This document shows positions 1 to 9,125 of a DNA stretch of 64,000 bases, piece after piece. Numbering within the stretch: the stretch's first letter is position 1; every line of letters begins with the position of its first letter. The position numbers were made by a program, and so were the translations under genes. Below the pieces are notes generated by a model. The model did no database searches. It was not told the DNA's origin and worked only from the letters and a program-made list of their open reading frames with translations. The DNA lies in assembly GCF_000828085.3 (NCBI RefSeq), contig NZ_JXCA02000002.1:866952-930951 (forward strand), in the 5' to 3' direction. Origin of the DNA: Scytonema tolypothrichoides VB-61278. Lineage in GTDB: Bacteria > Cyanobacteriota > Cyanobacteriia > Cyanobacteriales > Nostocaceae.

Positions 1-1
1 A

Positions 2-1318
2 ATGCAGGAAATGTACCCAGACTTGCCTAAACCAAATGTGGAAGAACTGGGAGAACTACGCACGATTGGTCAAATTGTCGAATGTTTGCAAAAGACTGCT
101 TCTCCATCTGTTGGTGTGACATCTATTGCTGTAGAAACTCCGATTTTTATACAAGAGGATGCAAGAATACAAGAACCAGTAAAAATTGAAGAAAACTCTT
201 CCGTTACTTTATCACCTGAGTTCCCCATTTCTTCCCCCACCCTAGTGAGCGAAAGTGTCTCAGTCACTGAAGAAGCAGAAGCAGCAGACACAGATTTAAC
301 AGATCTCGGTCAAACCTTGTTAGCAATCACGAGTGAAAAAACAGGTTACCCCGTGGAAATGTTGGATTTGAACATGGATATGGAAGCAGACTTGGGGATT
401 GACTCCATTAAGCGTGTGGAAATCTTGGGGACAATGCAGGAGATGTACCCCAACTTACCTAAACCGAATGTAGAAGAACTCGGAGAACTGCGTACCATCG
501 GTCAAATTGTAGAGTATCTGCAAAAGTTAGTTGGTACGGAAAAAAAAAAGTCTCTGAACAAGTCCTCCAGCCCATCGGGTAACTCAAACAACAATCCCCT
601 GCGTCGTCAAGTCAAACTGAAAATTCTGCCTCAACCAGATTTTCTAGATTTCACCTTACCAGAGGGGCACATCGCTTTACTCACCGATGATGGATCCCTC
701 ACCACTTCCAAATTGGCTCAACTTCTCACCGAACAAGGCTGGAAAATCGTTGTTCTCAGTTTTCCTCAATCCCTGGTTCCACAACACTCACCTTTACCCT
801 CAGGAGTCAATCGCGTAAATCTCGTTGATTTAAGTGAAGAACATCTGCAACAACAATTAGCCACCATTTCCACTCAATATGGTTCAATTGATGCCTTCAT
901 TCATCTCAATCCCTTATTTGAAGTCATCTACAACGGCAAAATTCCCTATCTTGAACAAGAAAAAGCAATTGTTAAGCACGTCTTTCTCATAGCAAAACAC
1001 CTGAAAAAATCCCTCAACGATACCACACATTCTGGACGTAGTTGTTTTTGCACAGTGACTCGTCTTGATGGAGCTTTTGGATTAGGACAAAATGTTAGCT
1101 TTGGTCCCATCAGTGCTGGTTTATTTGGATTAACTAAAACTCTTAACTGGGAATGGCAACAGGTGTTTTGTCGAGCAATTGACTTAAGTCCTCACATTGA
1201 TGCAGAACAGTCAGCACAGCACATTTTTGCTGAGCTACATGACCCCAATCGTTATATTACCGAAGTTGCTTACAACTCACACGAAAGAGTTACTTTGATT
1301 AGTGCTCCCGAAATTTAA
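2..1318 (+). CDS. Polyketide synthase, C-terminal part: tandem ACPs plus structural half of ketoreductase (5' truncated)
   Basis: This is the end of a large PKS whose start lies before the window. It begins inside an ACP domain (recognition helix and C-terminal helix only) and continues with a complete second ACP at about residues 95-175, whose LGIDSIKRVE motif places the phosphopantetheine serine at S135. The two ACP copies are nearly identical, as in the tandem ACPs of PfaA/HglE-type synthases. Residues 200-438 match the structural, non-catalytic subdomain of a ketoreductase (GLFGLTKTLNWEW region). The ORF stops exactly where the catalytic KR subdomain should begin, and that subdomain is found 0.7 kb downstream as a separate ORF. 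By order and content this corresponds to the hglE/hglD part of the heterocyst glycolipid cluster, but which named gene it matches is not certain. Confidence 0.85.
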   Translation: MQEMYPDLPKPNVEELGELRTIGQIVECLQKTASPSVGVTSIAVETPIFIQEDARIQEPVKIEENSSVTLSPEFPISSPTLVSESVSVTEEAEAADTDLTDLGQTLLAITSEKTGYPVEMLDLNMDMEADLGIDSIKRVEILGTMQEMYPNLPKPNVEELGELRTIGQIVEYLQKLVGTEKKKSLNKSSSPSGNSNNNPLRRQVKLKILPQPDFLDFTLPEGHIALLTDDGSLTTSKLAQLLTEQGWKIVVLSFPQSLVPQHSPLPSGVNRVNLVDLSEEHLQQQLATISTQYGSIDAFIHLNPLFEVIYNGKIPYLEQEKAIVKHVFLIAKHLKKSLNDTTHSGRSCFCTVTRLDGAFGLGQNVSFGPISAGLFGLTKTLNWEWQQVFCRAIDLSPHIDAEQSAQHIFAELHDPNRYITEVAYNSHERVTLISAPEI

Positions 1319-1386
1319 CTAGATGGGAAAGATGAGAAAGATGGGATGAGTCAAGAAGTATGGAAGTAAAGAAAAAGAGTTATTTT

Positions 1387-1430
1387 TCTCCCTCTCTCCC
1401 TCCCTCTCTCTCCCTCTTTCCCTCCCTCCC
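1387..1430. repeat. CT-rich low-complexity tract
   Basis: A pyrimidine run built from CCCTCTCT/CCCTCC units follows a GATGGGAAAGATGAGAAAGATGGG-like purine stretch. It sits between the PKS stop codon and the small inserted gene, so it may mark the edge of the insertion. It resembles the short tandemly repeated sequences common in Nostocales. Confidence 0.6.
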
Positions 1431-1444
1431 TATCACCTAAAACT

Positions 1445-1966
1445 ATGCTCAATAATCAAGAAATTCATTATCTTGGTCGCGTTCTCGATAGAGAAAAACA
1501 AGCTCCTATCAGTGGAGCTAAAATCTTAATTAACTTCCCGGGTTATTCATGTGTTGTCTATAGTGACTTAGAAGGAATTTATAGATTTCAGGTTCCCTTT
1601 GATGACAACAATGTTTTGGAAGGAGAAATAACGATAGAAGCCAAGGATTACAAAACATATTATTCATTCATCAGACTATATCCTGATGAAAGAGACCTTG
1701 GTGATATTCGACTCATTTTGCCTCATGCTCAAGAACCAGACAAGAATGATAGTTTACTCACAATTATAGCAGGTATCATGATAGTATTAGCTTTAATTGT
1801 AGCGGCGCTTACTTTACCTCCACCTCAAGAAATACCGCCTCAAGAAACACCAGATACTCAGAGCAACCTTCAAAAGCAGATTTATATTTCAAGTTATATA
1901 GCGGTTTTTAAAGGTTTTTCTATATCAAGAAAATCTCATAAAAACGGTTATAAAGTAGCCTCTTAA
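1445..1966 (+). CDS. Small membrane protein with carboxypeptidase-regulatory-like domain, inserted between the two KR halves
   Basis: The 173-residue product starts with a beta-rich domain (about residues 8-90; GRVLDREKQAPISGAKI and a DLEGIYRFQVP strand pair) of the carboxypeptidase-regulatory-like type, often a structural or adhesion fold. One membrane helix follows at about 104-124 (SLLTIIAGIMIVLALIVAAL), then a proline-rich segment (PPPQEIPPQETP) and a basic tail. Nothing links it to fatty acid or polyketide chemistry. It lies between the ORFs that encode the structural and catalytic parts of a single ketoreductase, so it looks like an insertion into a once continuous PKS gene. The last 30 residues have no clear character and may be junk read through from the insertion junction. 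Confidence 0.7.
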   Translation: MLNNQEIHYLGRVLDREKQAPISGAKILINFPGYSCVVYSDLEGIYRFQVPFDDNNVLEGEITIEAKDYKTYYSFIRLYPDERDLGDIRLILPHAQEPDKNDSLLTIIAGIMIVLALIVAALTLPPPQEIPPQETPDTQSNLQKQIYISSYIAVFKGFSISRKSHKNGYKVAS

Positions 1967-2031
1967 TTCCAAGGTGTCAAGAGGTTGAAAAATCATTTTT
2001 GAAACAATTCAACAAGGTAAACAGGTAATTT

Positions 2032-3777
2032 ATGACATTACTCACAACGATTCGTCCTACATCAGTTTTCCTCGTAAGTGGCGGCGCAAAAGGAATCACA
2101 GCTAAGTGTACTATCAAATTAGCACAACACTCTCCTTGCAAATTTATTCTCATAGGTCGTTCAGAACTCCTAGACAAAGAACCAGATTGGGCTAAAGATT
2201 GTTTTGATGAACCAGTTTTGAAAAAACGCATTATGGAATACCTTCTCTCTTTGGGAGAGAAGCCCATACCTGTGAATGTACAAAAGCTTTATAACAAAGT
2301 CATCTCTAGTCGAGAAATCAAACAAACTTTAGAAGCAATTCAACAAGTAGGAGGTCATGCTGAATACTTGAGCGTTGATGTCACGAATGGAGAGGAATTA
2401 AAGCAGAAACTTGCGACTGTCATTGAGCGTAGTGGACCGATTAATGGCATCATACACGGCGCTGGTAATTTAGCTGATAAATTGATTGAAAAGAAAACAG
2501 AACAGGATTTTGAGAAGGTTTATACTGCCAAAGTAAAAGGTTTGGAAAATCTTTTATCTTGCATTAAACCCAGTGAACTAGAGTATTTGGTTTTGTTTTC
2601 TTCTGTCACAGGTTTTTACGGGAATATTGGTCAGACGGACTATGCGATCGCCAACGAAATTCTCAACAAATCAGCCCATCTCATCAAGCAACGCTACCCC
2701 GAATGTCATGTTGTAGCAATAAATTGGGGCGGTTGGGAAAGCGGTATGGTGACACCACAATTGAAAAAAGAGTTTGCCCGACGTGGTATTGATATTCTCC
2801 CTGTTGAAGTTGGGACACAAATGCTTGTCAACGAATTGCATCCTGCTAATCGCCAAACAGCACAAGTTGTCATTGGTAGTCCTCTGGTTCCTCCTCCTAC
2901 ACCACTAAACCCCGAACTACAAACTTATCGTATCAGGCGTAAACTTTCATTAGAAGCCAATCCATTTTTACTCGACCATACCATTGCTGGTAAACCAGTT
3001 TTGCCAGCGACTTGTGCGGTGTCATGGATTGTCGATGCTTGCGAACAACTTTACCCAGGTTATAGATTTTTCAGTAACACAGATTTCAAAGTTTTGAAGG
3101 GAATTACTTTTAATGAAACCTTGGCGAGTGAATATATTTTAGACTTGCAAGAAGTTTATAAAACTGATTCGCAAGAAATCATCTTTCAAGCAAAGATATG
3201 GAGTAAAACCCCAGAAGGTAGAACTAATTATCATTTCAGTATTGCTCAAGTTCGGCTAGTGCGAGAACTACCTACTAGTCCTACTTATGAACCATTAAAT
3301 CTTGAAGAAGATAACATCATCACGATGACTGGTAAAGATTTTTATCAAGTCAAAACAACATCTCTGTTTCCATTGTTTCATGGAGACTCTTTTCAAGAAC
3401 TCAAAAAGGTCTTAAACATTAATCCGGAAAAAATCACGGCTGAGTGTATTTGGCATGAAATTACAGATCAACAACAAGGACAGTTTCCCATTGGATGGGT
3501 TAATCCTTATTCAATTGACTTAAGTACCCATCCTTTATGGATTTGGATGCAGCATTTTCATCAAGAAATCTGCTTACCCGCAGGGCAGCAAAAATATGAG
3601 CAATACACGCGGGTTCCTTGTAATACGCCTTTTTACGTTTCTTGTGAAATTAAGACGAAAACAGCAAGTAGTATAGTTGCTGATTTCATCGTACATGATG
3701 CTCAAGGAAAAATTTGCTCGCGTCTGTTGGGAGGTAAAGGGACTATTATACCAACTCAATCCTTGAGAAGTAATTAA
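2032..3777 (+). CDS. Polyketide synthase ketoreductase catalytic subdomain plus DH-like hot-dog domain
   Basis: This 581-residue protein opens directly with the Rossmann nucleotide-binding motif GGAKGIT (residues 17-23), the NADPH site of PKS ketoreductases. LFSSVTGFYG contributes the catalytic serine region, and Y204 with N208 (YAIAN) completes the active site. From about residue 300 a hot-dog dehydratase-like domain begins (DHTIAGKPVLPA, H316), with a second hot-dog half near FPLFHGDSF. The structural KR subdomain that normally precedes it is on the upstream ORF, so KR activity would need the two chains to assemble. A TAA lies in frame one codon before the ATG, and a weak AGG is placed 6 nt upstream, so this is a separate translation unit. 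Likely role: beta-keto reduction and dehydration during heterocyst glycolipid chain extension. It corresponds to the HglD-type position in the cluster. Confidence 0.85.
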   Translation: MTLLTTIRPTSVFLVSGGAKGITAKCTIKLAQHSPCKFILIGRSELLDKEPDWAKDCFDEPVLKKRIMEYLLSLGEKPIPVNVQKLYNKVISSREIKQTLEAIQQVGGHAEYLSVDVTNGEELKQKLATVIERSGPINGIIHGAGNLADKLIEKKTEQDFEKVYTAKVKGLENLLSCIKPSELEYLVLFSSVTGFYGNIGQTDYAIANEILNKSAHLIKQRYPECHVVAINWGGWESGMVTPQLKKEFARRGIDILPVEVGTQMLVNELHPANRQTAQVVIGSPLVPPPTPLNPELQTYRIRRKLSLEANPFLLDHTIAGKPVLPATCAVSWIVDACEQLYPGYRFFSNTDFKVLKGITFNETLASEYILDLQEVYKTDSQEIIFQAKIWSKTPEGRTNYHFSIAQVRLVRELPTSPTYEPLNLEEDNIITMTGKDFYQVKTTSLFPLFHGDSFQELKKVLNINPEKITAECIWHEITDQQQGQFPIGWVNPYSIDLSTHPLWIWMQHFHQEICLPAGQQKYEQYTRVPCNTPFYVSCEIKTKTASSIVADFIVHDAQGKICSRLLGGKGTIIPTQSLRSN

Positions 3778-3804
3778 CGAGAAAACAAGTGCAATTTAGC
3801 TCTT

Positions 3805-3827
3805 ATTCCCTAGCATTGCTAGGGAAT
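3805..3827 (+). terminator. Perfect hairpin between PKS genes
   Basis: A 10-bp perfect stem (ATTCCCTAGC/GCTAGGGAAT) closes on a 3-nt loop. No U-tract follows, so it may be an RNA-stability or attenuation element rather than a strong terminator. Confidence 0.35.
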
Positions 3828-3953
3828 GCTTACTAGGACTTATTCAGTGTGCTAGAACCAGAGAGAATCTGACGCAATACATTCCCAGTCAGAAGCTGAC
3901 AACAATCAATCTAACAAGAGAATACTTTTTTCATTCACTAAAAAAAATCAATC

Positions 3954-6900
3954 ATGGAAAAGATCGCAATTATTGGATTTTCATGTCTGTTTCCTGATGC
4001 GAAAAATACTGAAGATTTTTGGAATAATCTTATCCAGCAGAAAGATTCAACATCATCAATCACTGCAGAAGAAATTGGAGTCGAACCACAAATATTTTAT
4101 GACCCAGTCAAAGGTAAACCAGAAAAAATCTATTCTTTAAAGGGAGGATTCATCCGCGACTTTCACTTTGATCCAACAGGATACAAGCTACCAGCAGACT
4201 TTCTGCAAAGTTTAGATAACACCTTTAAATGGTCACTTGATGTTGCAAAACAAGCTTTGCAACATAGTGGGTATTTAGGAAATGAATCTGTTCTGTCAAA
4301 ATGTGGAGTCATATTAGGCACTCTCTCTTTACCTACGAAATTATCTAATCAATTATTCGCTCCCATATATCAGCAGGTACTAACACCTGCATTGAGAGAA
4401 CTTTTGCAGTGTGAAGACTTCGATTTGGCTGACTTGAAAGCATCACCAGAAGCCTCAATTTACAACGCAATGGTTTCTGGTTTGCCAGCTGCTATCATTG
4501 CCCAAGCCCTGTCTTTATCCAATATTCATTTATGCATTGATGCTGCGTGTTCTTCACCATTATATGCAACGAAGCTTGCTTCTCATTATTTGTGGACACA
4601 CAAAGCAGATGTGATGTTGGCTGGGGGAATTAGCTGTTCTGATCCTCTGTTTTTGCGGATGTTATTTTCTGGTATCCAAGGATATCCAGAAGACAACGAC
4701 CTCAGCCGTCCTTTAGATAAATCTTCCAGAGGACTGATCACCGCTGATGGAGTTGGGATGGTTGTGCTGAAACGATATAGCGATGCAGTGCGAGATGGCG
4801 ATCGCATTTATGCCACCATCTCCGGTACTGGACTCTCCAACGATGGTCGAGGAAAACATTTACTCAGTCCCAGTTCCAAAGGGCAAATTCTTGCTTTTGA
4901 ACGCGCTTACAAAGAAGCACAAATCAGTCCAAAAGACATTGATTACATGGAGTGTCACGCAACTGGCACATTGCTAGGAGACACCACAGAGTTTAACTCA
5001 ATAGAAACCTTCTTTGGTCAGCATCAGGCAACTCCTCTAGTCGGTTCCGTCAAAGCAAATGTTGGTCACCTGTTAGTTGCTGCTAGTTCGGTTAGCTTAA
5101 TTAAGGTGATTTTAAGTATGTCCAAGGGTGTCATCCCCCCGACAATTAATGTTGCTGACCCCATAGGAACTGAAAACAACGTCATTTCACCTGAACGAAT
5201 TGTTACAAGTGCAGCCAATTGGTCTCAGAAAGGACCAGTCAAACGAGCCGCTATCAGTGCATTTGGTTTTGGTGGTACTAATGCACACATGATTTTGGAA
5301 CAGGGAATCGTAGAACAGGGGGGACAAGAGAATGTACCCGTGCTACCAGCCAAAATCGCCATTGTTGGTATGGATGCCTTTTTTGGTTCCTGCAATGGAT
5401 TAGATGCCTTTGACCGCAGCATTTACGATGGTAGGCAGCATTTTATACCCCTTCCGCCTGAGAGATGGCACGGTTTAGAAGACCAACAAGACTTACTCCA
5501 GAAATACGGCTTGCCAGATGGTAAAGCACCAGTAGGAGCTTACATCCAAGATTTACAAATCGATACCTTATCTTACAAAATTCCCCCGAATGAACTGTCC
5601 AAACTGAATCCGCAACAACTCTTACTTCTGAAAGTCGCCGATCGCGCCCTAAAAGATGCCCAAATCAAAGAAGGTGCAAACGTTGCAGTGATCATCGCCG
5701 CAGAAACAGAATTTTCTGTTCACCAGTTACAGCAGAGATGGAATCTCTCTTGGCAGATTAAACAAGGCTTAGTTGCCGGGGAAATTTCTTTACCAGAAGA
5801 AAAGATTGCTGAATTAGAAACCATTGTCAAAGATGCGATTCACCATCCAGTAGAAACTGGCGAATATGTGAGTTACATCTCCAACATCATGGCGAGTCGA
5901 GTTTCTTCATTGTGGGATTTCACAGGTCCAACATTTACTATTACGGCTGGAGAGAATTCCACATTCAAGGTGTTGGAAATCGCACAAATGCTACTGACTG
6001 CTGGGGAAGTGGATGCTGTGCTTGTGGGTGGTGTTGATTTAGCTGGCGGGTTGGAAAATATCTTGCTGCGAAGTTCCTCATCACAAATAAACACAGGGGT
6101 CAATACCCTAAGTTACGACCAAAAGGCGAATGGTTGGATGGTTGGTGAGGGTGCGGGCGCTGTTGTTCTGAAGCGCCAGGATACAGCAAGAAAAGAGGGC
6201 GATCGCATTTATGCAGTCGTTGATGCCATTAGTTTTGCACAACAGCATTCTACATCCAATGACTTGCACAATCGCCTAACAACACCTGATGCAGCAGCCA
6301 TCAACTCCGTCTGTCAACAAGCTTTCCAGATAGCAGATATCAAGCCCACAGACATTGAATACCTGGAAGTTTGTGGAAGCGGTATTCCCCAAGAAGATGA
6401 AGCAGAAATCAAAGGTTTAGTTCAAGCTTATCCTTCAGAGAAAAATGGTCTTAATTGTGCGATCGGTAGTGTCAAGGCAAATATCGGTCACACATATGTC
6501 GCTTCAGGAATTGCTAGCTTAATTAAAACTGCTCTTTGTCTCTATCATAGATACATTCCCGCAACTCCCAAATGGTCTGGTGTCAAAAACCAAGAAATTT
6601 GGCAGGGTAGTTCCTTCTATGTCACCCCAGAATCAAGACCTTGGTTTTTAGGTAAAGAGGCGAAAAAGCGAGTTGCTGCAATTAATAGTATGGCAATAGA
6701 TGGGACTTACACTCACGTCATTTTGTCAGAAGAACCAGAGCAAGTACAGCGCCACAGCAAGTATTTGGAACAAACACCATTATATCTGTTCCCCATAGCA
6801 GGTCAGAATCGCTCCGATTTACTAGACCAGATTAACTCTCTCAAAACAACCATCGAAAGTTGTAGTTCTTTAAATGTTGCTGCCAGCCAAACTTTTGCTC

Positions 6901-8780
6901 TCTATAAACAACATGTTGAGGCAAATTACGCGCTTGCAATTCTTGGACGCAACAAAAACGAATTAGTAAGAGAAATGGAAGCTGCTTTCAAAGGTGTAAA
7001 TAATGCCTTTGAAAACGGGGAAGACTGGCAAACACCAGCTGGCAGTTATTTTACAGCAAAGCCAGTCGGTAAAAAGGGAGGTGTAGCATACGTTTATCCT
7101 GCAGCAATTAATTCTTATCTTGGTATCGGTCGTACACTCTTCCGTTTATTTCCCAGAGTTTACGATGACTTGGTCATCAAAAATCTTTTCAGTCTTTTCG
7201 CCGAAGTTTCTCAGCTTGTTTTTCCCAGAAGCTTGAATAAACTATCAACTAGGCAGTTAGAAAATCTCGAAAAGCAATTGCTTAATGATTCCTTGGCAAT
7301 CCTTGAAACTGACATGGCATTTGCCAGACTCATTACTACAATTATCCGAGATGATTTTCGGGTTAAGCCAAAGTATGTTTTTGGGTATAGCCTAGGCGAG
7401 ACAAGCATGATGTGTTCAATGGGAGTATGGAGCAACTTTAGCGAAGGAATTAGTGCTTTTCACACATCCTCTTTGTTTGCAGACAGGATATCTGGACCGA
7501 AAAACGCTGTACGCGAATGTTGGGGATTACCATCAGCACAACAATCGCCAGACGATGATTTCTGGAGTACCTATCTTTTGATGGTAAGTCCATCCCAAGT
7601 TAAAGAATGCCTCAAAAATGAAAATCGCGTTTATTTAACTCAAATCAATACACCAGAAGAAGTTTTAATTGCTGGTGATACAGCAGCTTGTCAGAGAGTG
7701 ATAAAAACTCTGGGTTGTAATGCTTTTCGCGCTCCTTTCAATCATGCAATCCATTGTGAACCAATGCGATCAGAGTACGAAGAAGTTGTTAGAGTCAACA
7801 CTTTACCATCTCATAATATACCAGGTATTGTGTTTTATTCTTCAGCGGAGTGTCAACCCATCACATTAGAAAGCAGTGTCATCGGTCGCAATCTTGCACA
7901 AGGCTTGTGTCAACAGCTTGATTTTCCTCGTTTAGTGAACCGAGTTTATGACGATGGGGCAAGAATTTTTATCGAAGCAGGTTCTGGTAATATCTGCTCT
8001 CGATGGATTGATAAAATTCTAGAGAATAAAGAACATATGACCGTATCTCTTAATAGAAGAGGTGTAGATGACCATACTTCTATTATCAGAGCATTAGCAA
8101 AACTCTTCAGTCATCAAGTTTCTCTGGACTTATCAGCACTGTACAGTCAAGAAACAGAAACATCCACTCAACTTAAACCAACTGTGAAAACTCTCACTTT
8201 AGGAAGACACTCTCATGCGGGGGTTCCCCCAGTAGAGGGAAGTGTCCGTTCTGGAAACATAATTCTTACCAAAATATTGAGCGACGAAAACCGTAAAAAA
8301 TTCCAAAACTTAGCAATCAAAAAACCTCTTCATGCTGTTAGTCAGCAGTATCAGAACATCCCTCTTTCTACAAATTCTGAACTGACACATTCTCATCAAG
8401 AGTCAACCACTATCCACAATCCTATAACCCATCCCCGCAACATCACCATATCAACACCTATGCAAGAAGAAAAAAACTTGAAAAATACCACGAATAACAA
8501 TTTTGAGGCGAGAGAACAGTTACAATATGGTGAGTTAACGGAAACTCAAAAAATCATTCCCCCATCCATTATTCATCCAGTTTCCATCACTCAAAAACTT
8601 AACGAATCAACACCTCTAAATAACTTACATCATTCTCAGTACGAAAAGTTCAGCAATAACCATTCTCGGGTTCATAACGCTCACGCTAACTTCTTAAAAT
8701 CCCGACAAAAATTCAGCCAACAACTCAGTGAAATTATTCAACTACAACTAGCTTGTGCTGAAAACTTACTCAAGCAGTAA
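3954..8780 (+). CDS. Polyketide synthase KS-CLF-AT (HglC-like, PfaC N-terminal type)
   Basis: A 1608-residue protein. The first ketosynthase (about 1-450) has the complete triad: C199 in DAACSSP, H335 in ECHATGT and the KANVGH histidine. The second (about 465-930) has the same fold, but the active Cys is replaced by E667 (TAGENST) and the first His motif is lost (VCGSGIP), which marks it as a chain-length-factor-like partner. An acyltransferase follows at about 1055-1400 with S1146 in GYSLGE. The last 200 residues are a Gln/Asn/Ser/Thr-rich linker ending in a short helix. KS-CLF pairs of this kind are typical of polyunsaturated-fatty-acid and heterocyst glycolipid synthases. The order (before the PfaD-like gene and hglB) fits hglC of Anabaena. 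It would condense malonyl units into the long alkyl chain. Confidence 0.88.
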   Translation: MEKIAIIGFSCLFPDAKNTEDFWNNLIQQKDSTSSITAEEIGVEPQIFYDPVKGKPEKIYSLKGGFIRDFHFDPTGYKLPADFLQSLDNTFKWSLDVAKQALQHSGYLGNESVLSKCGVILGTLSLPTKLSNQLFAPIYQQVLTPALRELLQCEDFDLADLKASPEASIYNAMVSGLPAAIIAQALSLSNIHLCIDAACSSPLYATKLASHYLWTHKADVMLAGGISCSDPLFLRMLFSGIQGYPEDNDLSRPLDKSSRGLITADGVGMVVLKRYSDAVRDGDRIYATISGTGLSNDGRGKHLLSPSSKGQILAFERAYKEAQISPKDIDYMECHATGTLLGDTTEFNSIETFFGQHQATPLVGSVKANVGHLLVAASSVSLIKVILSMSKGVIPPTINVADPIGTENNVISPERIVTSAANWSQKGPVKRAAISAFGFGGTNAHMILEQGIVEQGGQENVPVLPAKIAIVGMDAFFGSCNGLDAFDRSIYDGRQHFIPLPPERWHGLEDQQDLLQKYGLPDGKAPVGAYIQDLQIDTLSYKIPPNELSKLNPQQLLLLKVADRALKDAQIKEGANVAVIIAAETEFSVHQLQQRWNLSWQIKQGLVAGEISLPEEKIAELETIVKDAIHHPVETGEYVSYISNIMASRVSSLWDFTGPTFTITAGENSTFKVLEIAQMLLTAGEVDAVLVGGVDLAGGLENILLRSSSSQINTGVNTLSYDQKANGWMVGEGAGAVVLKRQDTARKEGDRIYAVVDAISFAQQHSTSNDLHNRLTTPDAAAINSVCQQAFQIADIKPTDIEYLEVCGSGIPQEDEAEIKGLVQAYPSEKNGLNCAIGSVKANIGHTYVASGIASLIKTALCLYHRYIPATPKWSGVKNQEIWQGSSFYVTPESRPWFLGKEAKKRVAAINSMAIDGTYTHVILSEEPEQVQRHSKYLEQTPLYLFPIAGQNRSDLLDQINSLKTTIESCSSLNVAASQTFALYKQHVEANYALAILGRNKNELVREMEAAFKGVNNAFENGEDWQTPAGSYFTAKPVGKKGGVAYVYPAAINSYLGIGRTLFRLFPRVYDDLVIKNLFSLFAEVSQLVFPRSLNKLSTRQLENLEKQLLNDSLAILETDMAFARLITTIIRDDFRVKPKYVFGYSLGETSMMCSMGVWSNFSEGISAFHTSSLFADRISGPKNAVRECWGLPSAQQSPDDDFWSTYLLMVSPSQVKECLKNENRVYLTQINTPEEVLIAGDTAACQRVIKTLGCNAFRAPFNHAIHCEPMRSEYEEVVRVNTLPSHNIPGIVFYSSAECQPITLESSVIGRNLAQGLCQQLDFPRLVNRVYDDGARIFIEAGSGNICSRWIDKILENKEHMTVSLNRRGVDDHTSIIRALAKLFSHQVSLDLSALYSQETETSTQLKPTVKTLTLGRHSHAGVPPVEGSVRSGNIILTKILSDENRKKFQNLAIKKPLHAVSQQYQNIPLSTNSELTHSHQESTTIHNPITHPRNITISTPMQEEKNLKNTTNNNFEAREQLQYGELTETQKIIPPSIIHPVSITQKLNESTPLNNLHHSQYEKFSNNHSRVHNAHANFLKSRQKFSQQLSEIIQLQLACAENLLKQ

Positions 8781-8911
8781 TAACTGATAGATTATAGGTT
8801 CCCCTGTAATTTATTTCCTACCTTCTATCATCTGTTCCCTATAGCAGTCCTATTTGAGTTGTGAAATCAAGACATGAGATCAGGGAAATGAGGAAGGATA
8901 TTTCCCCACAC

Positions 8912-9055
8912 CCTTCGGGTATGACCTCCGGTCACGCTGCGCTTTAGCCCTTTGGGCGTGCGCAAAGCGCATACGCCAGTCGCCTAGGTCGGGAAAGCCG
9001 TCATTCGCGCTGTCTCACTCCCTCACTCCCTCCCTCACTCCCTCACCTCCAACAG
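8912..9055. repeat. Interspersed palindromic repeat followed by CT heptamer repeats
   Basis: The gap between the KS-CLF-AT gene and the PfaD-like gene (8781-9125) holds a GC-rich stretch of short palindromes (CTCCGGTCACGCTGCGC and GTGCGCAAAGCGCATACGCC). This is followed from about 9014 by a run of CTCCCTCA/CTCCCTCC units. Comparable palindromic elements recur in other gaps of this window, so this is a dispersed genomic repeat and not part of the operon. Confidence 0.6.
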
Positions 9056-9125
9056 TGTTCACGACTTATTTAGGATTGCTATATACTCTCTCCTCTGTCT
9101 CCTGTGTTAATCATTTAAGGGAATC

